DNA from: Oscheius tipulae | Taxonomy: Eukaryota; Nematoda; Chromadorea; Rhabditida; Rhabditidae | Direction of reading: 5' to 3' | DNA: 64,000 nucleotides | NCBI GenBank assembly: GCA_037178975.1 | Contig: JASJZH010000001.1 | Location: 1,240,001-1,304,000 of the forward strand | Translations under genes and position numbers: made by a program | Notes under the pieces: generated by a model | The model's input: only the letters and a program-made list of their open reading frames with translations | The model's database searches: none | What the model was told of the DNA's origin: nothing | Shown here: positions 43,929-55,313 of the stretch, piece after piece | How the letters are laid out: the number at the start of each line of letters is the position of its first letter | Position numbering within the stretch: position 1 is the first letter of the stretch

Positions 43929-44628
43929 ACTTTGAAATCATTGTATTTTGTATTTTGTCTCTAAATTCGACTAAATCATCATGTAGGCAGGAGATTTGAA
44001 AGAGAGAGAGAGAGAAAGAGATAAACATATACAGGGAGACCGAGAGAAACAAGAGAGAAACGAGAGATGAAGATCTCGACAGGACATAACAAGATAGCGA
44101 TAAGTCTTTTCAAGCTCTGTCAAATTTGATCTTGGTATTGGCGGTTTCTTAGGCTGTCAAAAAATTACTGATGATCAGATCCCCGATACTGTGGGTGCAG
44201 CCAACTAGCTCAAGAAGATCGATAACGGAGTGGTCAAATGAGCAGTCTGAACAGAATTGAAGAGTATGTTTCTCTGTCCCGTCTGGAATAAGTAGCACGA
44301 CACAGAGATACAGAGAAACAAAGAAGCAGAAAGATAGAGAGAGACCGAGAGACGAGACTCAGAAACATGGAAACAGTAACCTACCCGCTTAAATGATCGT
44401 AATACTGGACATGACCAAATGACAGCAGTGAGTCAAGCCAGTAGAAGGAGCGTCCTCATAGTTCAATTCTCGCGATACTGCCTCCCAATTACCAAAGCTT
44501 TCTTTCGAAAAAGTTGTTATTGACAAGCAAAGTTTTTTTTCTAAACAAACTTTCAAACAAAAGAAAAAGTTTCCAAAGCTCTCGGAGAGGCAATTACTTC
44601 GGGAAGTCTTTGTAAGAGCCAGTCGGGC
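43929..44628. other. Intergenic; GAGAGACAGAGA simple sequence, no supported gene
   Basis: 43995-44065 and 44300-44365 are GA-rich simple sequence. No coding pattern. Confidence 0.5.
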
Positions 44629-45653
44629 ATGATCGCCGCCAGCCAGAAGCCGCCACCTCTACCGGACAAGCGAGGGAAGGCAGCCGACCCCTACATGGCT
44701 CGAGGGACCATCCTGGCCGGCAAGTTCCGAATCGAGAAGATGATTGGCGGTGGCGGGTTCGGACAGATCTTCCGGGCCTCCTATCTGCAGAAGGGAATCG
44801 TGGTAGCAATCAAAGTGGAGCCGGAATCGGACGAAGCTGGTCGAATGGTCTTGGAACAAAAGGTCTTGGCCAAGCTGCTGGGCAAGCTGAACATTCCGAG
44901 AATTCTGTATGCTGGAGCCGTCGGTGGATACAACTTCATCGTCATGCAGATCTTGGGTAAGAATCTGGCCGATTTGAGGAGAGGAACACGCTCCCATCGA
45001 TTGCAGCTGTCTACCTCGGTACGTGTCGGCGTCCAGATGGTTCAAGCTCTGAGGGATCTTCATGAGATTGGAAATCTTCATCGAGGTGGGTACCTTGTAG
45101 CAAGACAGAAACCAATGAGTTGTTTCCAGACGTGAAGCCCTCGAACATGTGTGCCGGTACGGGAGATCACAGACGTCTGATCTACCTGGTCGACTTTGGA
45201 ATGACGCGACAGTTTCGTCTTGGTGATGGCTCTCTCCGTCGTAATCGACACTACGCGGCATTTCGTGGCACGATGCGTTATGTCTCTGTCAATGTGCACA
45301 TGCGCGAGGAGCAGATGCCTCGCGACGATCTCATCAGCCTCTGGTACACCCTTATCGAGCTCGGAGAGGGACAGCTTCCCTGGAAGTCCGTTAACGATCC
45401 GGACGAAGTCATGCACCAGAAGTACAAGAGCTCCTTGAAGGATCTTTGCAAGTAGGTTACTGAAAGAAGGGACACATCGTCTATCTTCAGGCACTGGCCT
45501 CCGGAGTTCGAGCAGTATATGAAGACGTTGGAGAAGGGAGACGCCTCGACACCCGACTACGACCGTCTGACGATGATTCTGAAGGGCTGCTGCAATGTGG
45601 ACGAGACGGCCGATTTCGAATGGGATGACGAAGAATTCTCCTCCGAAAACTAG
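44629..45653 (+). CDS. TTBK/CK1-like protein kinase 1
   Basis: ATG at 44629 (MIAASQKPPPLPDKRGKAAD). Exon 1 holds the glycine loop GGGGFGQIF, the ATP lysine in VAIKVE, and ends at LHR plus the first base of the catalytic Asp codon. A short intron (TTTCCAG acceptor) joins to complete HRDVKPSN. The metal-binding DFG is VDFGMTRQF; the substrate region is FRGTMRYVSVNVHMREEQMP; the lobe ends SLWYTLIELGEGQLPWKSV. Exon 3 codes the C-terminus (YMKTLEKGDASTPDYDRLTM ... DDEEFSSEN) to TAG 45651-45653. About 320 residues, little more than a kinase domain. Nematodes have a large expansion of such tau-tubulin-kinase/CK1-like genes, many sperm-enriched. All catalytic residues are present. Confidence 0.82.
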
Positions 45654-45951
45654 AGAGAATAAGAGTCGGACGAATAAATGTGTCTCAGGTGTGGTTTTGA
45701 TGACACATGCTTGACTAATGCTCCGTTGGGGCTCGTGACAGGTAGATGATGTTCCAGTCAAGCTACCGGAGCAACGTTCTCTCAGAGACGCATCTCTCAA
45801 ACTGACTCGGTTTGACGTGACCTGCAAAGAGTAATTGCTGTCACAAAGTATTTGAACTAGATATAGACAGAGAGACAATGAGGCAAAAAGATAGAGGACT
45901 CTTTGTTAGTTCTCAAGTTTGAAAGGCCCGGAGCTTAAAATAAAAATTTCA

Positions 45952-46300
45952 TTAGTGAAAAACATGTAGAAGAGCTAGAGGAACCACGACACAGAAGAAA
46001 AGGAAAACAGTCAGAATCGATGTCAAGTTATCGCAGATGATCATGAGCCAAGTACGCGGGACCGAAAGTTGGCGAGAATCTGAAATTGCTTGTGGGATAC
46101 GACAATAACAAACTTACAAATACTAATTTGTCGGAGATCAATTGTTGTGTAGCTGGGTGGCGAGATCAGAGCTCTGCAGGTTTGTGTTGGTAGAGAGGGA
46201 AGACAGTCCTCACAGGCATCTTCGTAGGTCGGAGGAGCGATAGAGATGGTCAGAAAATTCGTTTCGCTCTGATTCTCCAGTGGTTACGAGGATCGTATGG
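45952..46300 (-). CDS. Putative small membrane protein, two exons, 5' end uncertain
   Basis: Minus-strand exon from about 46290 to 46118 reads FLTISIAPPTYEDACEDCLP then SLPTQTCRALISPPSYTTID and LRQISI. A 38-bp intron (GTAAGT to TTTCAG) leads to SRQLSVPRTWLMIICDNLTS and the hydrophobic tail ILTVFLFFCVVVPLALLHVF, with TAA at 45952-45954. Features are four cysteines, a PPxY motif and a C-terminal membrane anchor. A TATAAATA box lies at about 46312-46319, just upstream on this strand, but no ATG joins in frame; a short first exon may be missing from this model. Family unknown. Confidence 0.38.
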
Positions 46301-46520
46301 ATGACTCCTCATTATTTATAGAGACCAGATAAGGGAGGACCAATGATGAGCAGGAAACGAAAAGATCGCTCTTTTGACTGATAAGGAAAGTTCATAGTGA
46401 TTAACGTCATCTGATGTGAACAGCGAGAAAGGATGAGTCATTGTCTCTCTGTCACTCTGTCTCTGCTCCACCGAAGCAAAGTTTTTCATCGCTTTTCTCA
46501 AAAGCGAAATCCTTCTGCTT

Positions 46521-47089
46521 ATGGCTCAGTATGCCGGCTTCCTTCTTCATCATTTCATAGCTGCCATCTGCCAGAAAAAGTAGGTTTTCTTCTGTGCACC
46601 TCCACTGTCTCTTTCCAGTGCCCCACTACAGTGCCCTTGAGTCTGGAACCTTCGATACCGGCAAATGTCCTCCTCGTTTCCCACTCTTCATCTTCTGCGC
46701 AATCTGGGTAGCACTCCTCCTCGTTGTCTGTCTTCTCTCTGTCAAGACACAGTACGAGAAAGAAACGGACGTCCTCAGTGAGTTTGACAAAGTACGGGTG
46801 TTAATCTTACTACCGATTTCCAGGAACCTTCAAAGAGAAGTGTGTCAGTGAGTCACAACAGTTGAAGGACATCTTGATCCAGAAGAATCAGGAGATTGAG
46901 ACTCTTCAGTTGAAGATCAGTGAACTGGAATCGCTTATAATCGACCCGAAAGTCCCAGAGAAGGTTCAAGTCACAGAGGAAGGACACGATGAGGAACAGA
47001 TCAAAAGGGAAGAGACCATAGAAGGAGCCGCTGTAGAAGGGGAAGAGAAGAACGGCGAGGAGGCTGAAGAGTCATTCAAGATTGAATAA
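46521..47089 (+). CDS. Small membrane protein with coiled-coil, acidic tail
   Basis: ATG at 46521 (MAQYAGFLLHHFIAAICQK). An intron GTAGGT to CACTACAG (ends about 46630) joins in phase to ALESGTFDTGKCPPRFPLF, followed by a strong membrane helix IFCAIWVALLLVVCLLSV. A second intron (GTGAGT to TTTCCAG) leads to TFKEKCVSESQQLKDILIQK and QEIETLQLKISELESLI, a coiled coil, then a very acidic C-terminus (EGEEKNGEEAEESFKIE). TAA at 47087-47089 is followed by AAAGATG. About 155 residues. No family recognised. The preceding intergenic stretch 46310-46520 has nothing else. Confidence 0.55.
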
Positions 47090-47238
47090 AGATGTTGATG
47101 TACCTTCTTTGTCTGTCCATCCATGAACACAGGTGATAGAACAGGTTAGGGATGACGACAGTACTTTATCTCCTGTGCGGTAGACAGACAGAAAGAGACA
47201 GTGAACTGACGGTACTTGAAGGCAAATTCTTGCATCTA

Positions 47239-48688
47239 TAGTCCGCGACAAAAGTTTTGGTACACCTGGATTTATATGATAATGAAATGCATGCAACCTG
47301 AAACTACGGCAGCAAACTAGTATTCAAGAGAGAATTTTTATTTCGAAATATCCAAAATACCCGCGACAAAAGTATTGGTACACTTATGAGAGTAGTCATA
47401 CTTCGGCTCCTTTTTTCTCCACAACTGCCAGAAGACGCTTGTTTATGCTCATATACAGAGCTCTGATCAGAGATTCGTCGATAGTTTTTGAAGACTTCTT
47501 AATTTGCGTCCACAATTCTTCTTTGTTGTTGAATTGGCGGCTTTCGTAAACTTTATCTTGGAGAACGGCCCAGATGTTTTCCATAATGTTCAAATCCGGA
47601 CTTCTTGCAGGCCACTGGATCGCTCTCACTCCCTCTTCTTCTATACAGTTAGCAATGAGCTTAGAAGTATGGATTTTGGCGTTGTCTTGCTGCCAGTACC
47701 ATTGTTGACGGCCCATTTCTTTCCTGCACCACGGAAATAGCTCAGTGCGAAGATCCTTTTCATAGACAGCGCTTTTGTAGTGATCACTAACTCGCTGAAC
47801 TCGATGTATCAACGCTAAAAAAAGGTACGAAACGTACTTTGATGATCAGATGCCCTTTACTGCTGATAGCTCCAAGAATCATGATAGATCCGCCACCCAT
47901 CTGATGCTTTACGCGCTCCAATTTGACTGTACTCGTATTGTAAGAGCCCAAATTGTCCGGCCCGTCCAAATTGAAGCGCTTTTCGTCGCTGAAAATCCAT
48001 TTAGAGCGTACCATTGATGATATGAAGGCGGGCAAAGTTCAGGCGTCTCGTCTTGTCAACGTCACTGAGAGGCAACTTTTTCTGATGAAACTCGTAGAGA
48101 ATATTATTGCTCTTTAGCACGCGTTGAATGGTACGTCTATCACAATCCACACCCAAGCTGCGCTGAATGGAACGCGATGTTAGACGACGACCGGCTCTAG
48201 TTTCGGAGATAATGTGACGCTTCAGCCTTCGTACGTCACGTGGTTTAAACTTTTTAGGTCTTCCCATTCTTCTAGACTTCTTTTTCTTGATAACTGACAT
48301 CACAGTCGACTTGCTGATCCCGAAGATTTGAGCTACGCGGCGATAAGATTTCACATCCGCGTAACTGCTGATAATAAGTTGCTTCGTGTTTTCACTGAGC
48401 ATTCTTGTTCCTGAAGTTTACACAATGACCAATAAAGTGCAAATGAAAAGGATAAATAGCAACATAATCACAAAAATGTTGAAAAACTCCGCGCACGCAA
48501 ACTGTACCAATACTTTTGTCGCGGGTATTTTAGAAACTTTGTAATAAGAAACATTCTACTTCATCGTTTTGTTCGAAACTTATGTAATGTTATCCCTCCT
48601 TGAATACTAGTTTGCTGCCGTAGTTTCAGCTTGCATGCATTTCATTATCATATAAATCCAGGTGTACTAAAAGTTTTGTCGCGGACTA
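47239..48688 (-). mobile_element. Tc1-type DNA transposon with double inverted/direct repeats
   Basis: A 1,450-bp element flanked by TA on both sides (47237-47238, 48689-48690), the standard target duplication of Tc1/mariner elements. Ends begin TAGTCCGCGACAAAA. Terminal inverted repeats of about 90 bp (47239-47328 and 48599-48688) differ at about three positions. Inside each there is a second copy of the outer core CCGCGACAAAAGT (47361-47383 and 48503-48525), giving the IR/DR arrangement in which transposase binds two sites per end. It lies between two host genes and interrupts neither. Confidence 0.93.
47396..48402 (-). pseudogene. Tc1-family transposase, two frameshifts, DD34E residues present
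   Basis: ATG at 48402 opens a paired-type helix-turn-helix region (SYRRVAQIFGISKSTVMSVI) with a GRPK hook, ending prematurely at a stop near 48001. A +1 shift is needed to continue at KWIFSDEKRFNLDGPD (first catalytic Asp) and a second, in a T-run near 47805, to reach WQQDNAKIHTS (second Asp) and SPDLNIMENIW (Glu). The gap between second Asp and Glu is 34 residues, the Tc1 DD34E signature. TGA is at 47396-47398. Length matches a normal Tc1 transposase (about 335 codons). As written the gene cannot make a full protein, so this copy is probably non-autonomous unless the shifts are sequencing errors. Confidence 0.88.
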
Positions 48689-48782
48689 TAGTTCCCAAAT
48701 GAGTTGACCATGTCAACTGTATCCTCATTCTCCTCATATACTGCCACATTAACCACGAGCCTCGTCGAGCTGGCTGTAGCGA

Positions 48783-48812
48783 TGTGTAGAGAGAGAGAGA
48801 GAGAGAGAGACA
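48783..48812 (+). repeat. (GA)n microsatellite
   Basis: About 14 GA repeats following GATGTGTA. The 48689-48891 interval has no supported gene. Confidence 0.8.
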
Positions 48813-48891
48813 TATGGAAAAAAGACATGGAGGGGACAATTAGGCTGCGACAGAAAGACATTCACGTGGCAACAAGAGCATGGCCAACTAG

Positions 48892-50041
48892 TTAATGCTT
48901 TATTCCTCCAAAAACATGCTCGTCCTTCTTGTCAACACTTTCAATCGACTCTCGTCTCTTCTCCTCTCCAATAGGAGCCACTCTACGATGGAACATGTGT
49001 CTGTCTTTATGAGGAGAGAGTAGGCAGTAGAGGAAGTAAAGCGAGTGACCGATAGTGAAAATTAGGCGTCCCAGACTCTCGGTCACGAAGAAAACCAGAC
49101 CGAACTCTTTTTGCCAGAAGAGACGGGACGGAATAACGACAGAGAGACCAGTCTAGGAGATACTGTAACAGTTTCGGATTGTTCAGACTACCATTCCGAG
49201 GATTGCGTTGAAGGATATGAACTTGACTGCTAGCTCATTGAGGTAGACTTTTTCACAAGGCTTGAGAAGGAGGATTATGTACTGGATGAAGAATAGCAGG
49301 ATTGTCATTGCGTAGATGACAGAATAGGTCTGGAAGTGCGGTCTCTGTATCTCTGTCTCTCTTCTTACCCATTGATACTGCAGGTAAACAGTATTGAATA
49401 GTAGAAAAGCTATAGTAACAAGATACCACGAACAGTTACAGTATACCCAGAGCTTCGAGTCGTCGATCACAAAGAATGAGAAGAGTACAGAGACCAGCAG
49501 CAACAGAATAGTAGAGACAGAGACAGTGAGGCCGGGTAGACACAGAACAGAATGGAAGTGGTGACCGAAGACCAGATAGACGAAGTCTAGAACGTTGAGA
49601 GCGACAGAGATGAGACAAGTTGACAGGAGGTGGTGGATAAGAGAAATCTGAAAGACTGGATTTTTCCAGAAAAAATGCTTACCTTCTTTGATTCTTGAAG
49701 ACCGATTAGATGAAGATAAGAATCGAAACGATGGAGACAAACTGTAACTAAACTGTCATGTCTCTTCACTGCTTTCTAAATGTGACAGGGTCATTTCACG
49801 TTAGGAAATTACCGTGTGACACAAGTCAAAAGCTAGTAGAGCAATGGCAGCTCCATTGAGAAAAATGGAGACGAGGTAGGGCCAGACGAGTACGAGAAAG
49901 ACGTACCAATAGTCGTCGGTGACCGAGGATTCTGTAGTTCTGAATCGGGATTGGATGAGTGAGACCACTATCAGTGATAGCGACAGCGACAGTGACTCAC
50001 TCATGTCCTTCTGCAGTAGTATACAAAGTGCTATCTGTCAT
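48892..50041 (-). CDS. Seven-helix membrane protein, family unassigned
   Basis: ATG at 50041 (MTDSTLYTTAEGHE) joins over an intron containing TCACTGTCGCTGTCGC repeats to TTESSVTDDYWYVFLVLVWP. Seven hydrophobic segments follow, among them YLVSIFLNGAAIALLAFDL, ISLIHHLLSTCLISVALNVL, GLTVSVSTILLLLVSVLFSF, YSVIYAMTILLFFIQYIILL and TESLGRLIFTIGHSLYFLYC. TAA is at 48892-48894. The C-terminal tail is charged (RRVAPIGEEKRRESIESVDK). It lacks the receptor signatures of the A-F cluster. A solute-carrier or TMEM184/OST-alpha-like protein is conceivable but not shown; a divergent chemoreceptor is the other option. Confidence 0.55.
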
Positions 50042-50448
50042 AGTTTCAGGTCTGAACCCATTGGAAACCAGGACAGTTGAGTGTCTCTCTGCACTCTCCA
50101 CTGAAACATTACAGTACTCAGAGACAGAGACACCCACTTGACTCTTTACAGTTGAAGAAACAGATAACCTTAGCAATAACTTGGTCGTTCTCCATATTGA
50201 GATTGAGAGGTCTAAAGAACAAGGAGTTTATTGTCAGCGGTCGCCTGGGAGACGTCCATAAACGGAAACGGGTGATTTGTTTTCATGGCACGCGGCCTTG
50301 TGAAATTAACTGTTTATGTGTCTGGCAGCTGCTAATCAGGTAGTCTTTGTCACTGTTGAAGAGGGTTTGGGAAAGAGGAGAGAGGGTGAGAGTTGCTGTC
50401 ATTTCAAAACTTCATAAAATCTCAAAAACAATAACAATTGAATCTGTT
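50042..50448. other. Intergenic; probable shared 5'/3' flank
   Basis: No coding pattern recognised; upstream region of the seven-helix gene and 3' flank of the METTL13-like gene. Confidence 0.45.
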
Positions 50449-52968
50449 TCAACAATGCAGCTTAATTCGCTCAATCCAACCGGCAACATGTTCCTTCCAT
50501 GCCCCTTTACCCATTTTTGTCTTTAAATGACTTGCGTTGGAAAACACATCAACGGACTGATCATTTTGGGAGAATACTCCAATCAACAGCTCGTTAATGT
50601 CTTCCTCTGCTTCCAGACGATAAAGTTTTGGGAAGATCTGTCTCACATCTTCGCGATAGTTCTCGGCAATCTTCTTATTCCTGGTGACCAGGTTCAGGGC
50701 CAGGATGCCTGAAAGAAGAATGTTTGTTTCCCTGTCTCTCTGCTTCTCTGTCTCTTCGTCTCTGTCTGTCTCCCTCACCATTGTTTCTCAGACTCTTCTT
50801 CATATTCTCCAATACCTCCTTTTCAAGGAACGGAGCCGGTGGACAACTGAGACCATTCTCGTCCGTGGCTCCTGCCACGTCCACGAAAATTATGTCCTGT
50901 TTCGAATCTGGAAGGGTAGATCTTGAGAGAAACAGAATCTCGATCAACTTTTTGATCCCACGGCTGTCTGTTCCAGATACGTTAAAGCATCCATAACCTT
51001 GACAGTGACTCTTTTATCCTGACCAGGGAATCCGAAATGTTTCGTGGCTACTGTGACCATTTCCTTGTCCAGCTCAACAGCTGTCAGGGTAATCTGAAGC
51101 TCCAGTTGTACCGGAAAATTTATAGGAGCCACCCTTGGAAAGTGCTGAAGTAGGAAGGTAGCTAACAGGCCTCCTCCAAGCCCCAAAACAGTGATTTTGA
51201 GCTCAGAATTGGCAATATTCCTGAGGGGCTGAGAGGCATGGAGGGCCAGAGAAGCCAGCATCATGTAATGATGTGTACAGGCCAGCTGCTCAGTATCCAA
51301 AACCCATTTGTCCTTGACGCCTGAAGCAGTACAATGAGATGACCCGGTTGTCAAAAACCCACTCTTCAGGAAGGCCTCTGACTGAATAAGACTCGTGTTG
51401 CTGTCAAAAACTAGCTGCCGGACTTGACAGTCTTCCCTGTCAATTTCTTCCACTATCCATTTACCATTGACATCACTGCTTCCACTCGAGACATTCTTTC
51501 GGGCATCCATGGCTCCGATGGTCAGAATACTGATCTGAACAAAAGTCTTTGTCTCTCTGTCCATACCTGTCCCTGCTCTGCCCTGGGGTCGAATCGTGCA
51601 ATGAAGTCATTGATCTCGTCCTTGATATTGGCATAGTCTCCATACTTGTGCCTACGGTTTAGGGTAGCGATCATCAGACGGTCCTGAAAGGAAAAGAATC
51701 GAATTTCTATGAAGTACTTACACATTGAGTCTGACTCAGAAGGCATTGCCTTCCTTTAAGATTGGCAAAAATCCATTCGCCTTCCTTACCCAAAGGGACG
51801 AGGAAGCAGGAGAAGTTCTTGATCTCTTTGGAATCTTCCCTATCCACGATGGTGAAAACGTATCGATGGCCGAGTTCGGGGTCATATCCCATTCGGATCA
51901 CGGCTTCTTCAGACAGTTTCCTGAAGAGAGATAGTCACGGTCACTGCCACTGTCACTCACTGTGAGCACATTGCCACAAATCGACTCAGTTCCTGTTCCG
52001 CCAGTATCGTCTCATACAACTGCTTCTCATCCACTCTCTCGGCCTTCTCCTTGACACTCCGGATGAAACTTATGGGCTGCAATCGGAGAAATGAACCAAT
52101 GTGAAAGAACTTACAAATTTCATCGGTTTCGCCAATTTCATGGCAACGAGGACGAAGACAGGCATGCAGAAACCTTTTGCCTTGGTTGGGACTTCATGCA
52201 CCTCCAGAATATACCTGTCAAAGAAAGATTTCTATAAAATTGGAACCCTTTACTTTGAAGAGAAGTAGTCGAGCCATGCAGAGACAATGTGCTCCTGAGC
52301 TAGTGTTATGACTATGTAGCGACCGTCTGAAACCCAAATTCCGAGAGGAAGACTAGGAAAACTGACTGGTCTCTAGAACTCTGTCTACTTCGTCAAACAT
52401 TTTTTGGACGACCGCTAGCTGATTGGCAGAATGTTCTGGTGGAAGGAGAGCGTCCAATGTCCCCTTGTCAATGACAATGTTTTTACTGGTTGTCTCTGTG
52501 GAAAGCTGGGAAAGAATGGTAAAAATTGAGGCAGGAAACTCACCGAGGTAGCGTCTTCAACAGCGAAAGAGAGTTCGGAACGACTGGAGTTCTTTCTGGT
52601 CTGATCGGAGATTACTCTCTCGTCTGAAACAAGATTCTGATAGAGAGACAGAGGTTGAAAGACAGAGAGACAGGGAGACAGAGAGACTAACCCAAATCCA
52701 CACTATGCACATTCCTGAATCCATTGTCGTAGAGCTAAAACTTTTCATAAGTACAAATTTCAGAATATCTTACCTCCGAAGCAAAACTAGAGTTTCCACA
52801 ACCGATTTGAAGAATCCTGTCAGGAATCCTAATGTACTTTTCGATTTGTTCACTCAACGAGGCGTAGTCTCCGTACCATTCGAAGGGAAGCTTCCTCTTG
52901 GCGAAGAACTTTTTCCAGTACTCCGGAGAGGTAAAGTCCACGGCCTCTTTGGGCAAAAGATCGGACAT
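50449..52968 (-). CDS. METTL13: METTL13-like dual methyltransferase (eEF1A methylation)
   Basis: ATG at 52968 (MSDLLPKEAVDFTSPEYWKK then FFAKRKLPFEWYGDYASL) and TGA at 50449-50451. The first SAM-binding domain has ILQIGCGNSSFASE, then LYDNGFRNVHSVDLG, and the later VIDKGTLDALLP motif, in the same order as human METTL13. The linker region includes GTRKQEKF-type sequence in antisense; in sense it reads GEWIFANLKGRQCLLSQTQ. The second domain has ITVLGLGGGLLATFLLQHFP, ITLTAVELDKEMVTVATKHF and VKVMDALTYLEQT, then GLSCPPAPFLEKEVLENMKK. In mammals the N-terminal domain methylates eEF1A Lys55 and the C-terminal domain its N-terminus. Exons are short with CTCTGT-bearing introns. Family assignment is strong; exact exon borders were not all checked. 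Confidence 0.85.
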
Positions 52969-53295
52969 TCCCTGAAATTTCCAGTTATAAATTTGGTAGA
53001 AAGTTCAATTATCAATTCTTTATGCCATGTGCCAGTTTCTGTTCTGCTTGCAATCTCCTAGAAAATCGATGAACAAAAGAAGCAAGCTAGCTTTGCCACT
53101 TAACGAAATGGAAAATTTGAAAAAGATCTATTAAAATGTGATTTTCAAAGGGATATGGACAAAAGAGGCGCGGTTTTTGACCATAAAAAGTTTCAATCGT
53201 GACGGGACCCGGCTAGCGAGTAAGGCAGGAGTGATAGCCAGATAGGGTCAATCAAACACTTGTAATTGAAAACAGGACACTATCGAAACTATTTA
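52969..53295. other. Short intergenic gap, nothing recognised
   Basis: AT-rich, no open frame of interest. Confidence 0.4.
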
Positions 53296-53771
53296 TTAAC
53301 AGCTCGGACGAACTCGATGCCAGACAAAACGAAGAAAAGTAAATATTGCCACCACGGTTAGGCACTGCTTCAAGAGGTTGAAGTTCAAGAAGGTGAACTG
53401 GCTCTGAAGCCATGTCAACATCAAGTGACAGCCGACCAGGAGAGCTACTCCGATGTAGATCAGTCCCTTCTCACAACTGTCTCCTCTTCGAGCAAACTTC
53501 TCTTGGTGGTAGTCACTTGGATGGAGAGGGTATTTCTCAGGTTTGAATGTTTCCCAGTTAAGCTTCTGCATGAAAATATCCCAAGAGTCGGGGTCTGAAA
53601 GCTTTGATTGAAAAGAGAGATAGATAGAGACAAAGAGACTGACAGTCAGACGGAGAGACAGTGGCACAGAGGGACAGAGAGACAGAAAGAAAGAGAAATA
53701 AAGAAAAAGAGAGACAAAGAGACAGAGACAGGCTACTTACTCGGATCGATTTGAAGGCGTTGATAGGGCAT
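53296..53771 (-). CDS. Small two-pass membrane protein
   Basis: The conservative start is ATG at 53771 (MPYQRLQIDP); the frame is open for another 25 or so codons upstream (PVAIATREPAGHTFQYGSSF) but without an ATG, so an upstream exon may exist. A GTAAGT intron with GACAGAGAGA repeats joins to PDSWDIFMQKLNWETFKPEK and YPLHPSDYHQEKFARRGDS. Two hydrophobic segments follow (GLIYIGVALLVGCHLML; QCLTVVAIFTFLRFVW), then TAA at 53296-53298. At least 107 residues. The size and layout resemble small mitochondrial inner-membrane subunits, but no family motif is identifiable. Confidence 0.5.
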
Positions 53772-55313
53772 GAAACTGGAGCCGTATTGGAAAGTGTGAC
53801 CAGCAGGCTCTCTTGTTGCTATAGCAACCGGTGGGTTTTCTGCATTTATCGACTAAGTTATATCAGGTAGGGAGGAGCTCAACGAGAGTGTCTGAGACCG
53901 AGATCTGAAAACTCTTGGTGAGATTATTGGTGTTCGTAGGACTGACGGCTATTACAAGAAATAGATAGTCTAATAAGAGCTCAAGAAGATGATCTATTGT
54001 GAGTTAAGAGTCTGTTTGCGTCTATCCTACGATATATTACCGTTCACTAATAGTTCGGTTACTAGTTTATAAATTCGATATACAGAGAGATAAAGAGGCA
54101 CGCAATATTACAGAGGCGGGGAATCTAGCCAAAAGATCGGGAGCGACAGTTGGACAGGGAAAAGCCTTGCAGATAGAGAATAGTCTGTCAGCAAGCCAAT
54201 TTACCAGCCTATCATCATGTATTCGTGTGGATTTCTCTCTCCCTGTATTGCTGTCTCTCTGTCTACTGTCCCATTTGGCTACTGACTAGTCGCGAAAAAT
54301 CGATAAAAAAGGGTCTGTCTCTGTATCTCATCTTTCAGCTTTGAAAAAACATCACTGTATCGAAGAAATGAACACCGCCCTCTACAATTCCATTATTCAA
54401 GGTAAGTTTGCTGTCCATCTGTCTCATTGCTGACCGTGGCAAGGAAAGACAGTATGAGACAGTACTGCCAATTGGGTTTCGAAGCGAGCTTAGCAATGAA
54501 TAGCCTTCGGCTGAGTTTTACCGATGGAATTTATCAACTGGTTTCTAAACCAAACAGAGCAGTATTTGAGAGTCTTTATTGTTCCTTATGGTATCTATTC
54601 AGACATTTCAACTCCACTAGATCTGGACGAGCCAGATAGGGCTAATGTTTCGGTTTTGGCCAAGGCTTAGGTTGAACTAATCGGGAAAAAATTCAACTTA
54701 CTAGACTATTACTCGTTGAGCTGGAAGTCCGTAATGTCTGATAAACTTTTCGAGTAAAACGTAGCACTTTCGGGTTTAGCGGTGCAAGACTCAAGACGGA
54801 AAATTTGTCATATACCACCTTGTTTTAGCTTTTAAAGTTTAAGGTAACTTCCGGTCTGAATGCCTATTAGTATTTGACATGCTCTTTTGAAAGTTACCGG
54901 AGGGTGCGACTTTCACACCATTTGCTCGACTTTCGACTGGAATGGCTTTTTTGCTATAGCCACCTGTTGATCTCATTAGCTCGTGCAGCAATGTGGTTTA
55001 GATCACACTAGCTGGTGCGCTCTCTTCTCCAAAGCTTCCAGTTTTTTGTCTCTGTCTCTATCTGGCTTTCATCATTTGCTTATATTTGGAATTTGTTAAC
55101 GAGCCGCAGTATTGATTCAAAGTGCTCGCACCCGCGATAAAGCTATGTATCGTATTTTTGAATTTAAAAGACGCCTGTTTTCAATGAGTTTCTTGACACC
55201 TTATTCACGCGTAACATTCTCAACCCTCTTCCAGCAACGAACTATACTGACCAGCAGAAAAATCATCGCTTATTTTACTATACATTTGCAGTTTCGTTTG
55301 CCGTATTCTAATC
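53772..55313. other. Intergenic; possible lone exon at 54369, otherwise nothing supported
   Basis: ATG 54369 opens MNTALYNSIIQ and ends at a GTAAGT donor, which could be a first exon, but no downstream partner is clear. Other frames (54427-54639, 55112-55330) look random. Base composition becomes more AT-rich from here to 61 kb. Confidence 0.4.

Noticed and set aside
45078-45878. 266-codon open frame on the minus strand
   Set aside because: It lies opposite the TTBK-like kinase exons, whose frame has all catalytic motifs; the minus frame is a shadow.
47787-48040. Two possible 23-bp GTACG...AG introns in the transposase
   Set aside because: 23 bp does not restore the frame at either site (a +1 shift is required), and such short spliceosomal introns are not expected in nematodes. 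Frameshifts are the simpler reading.
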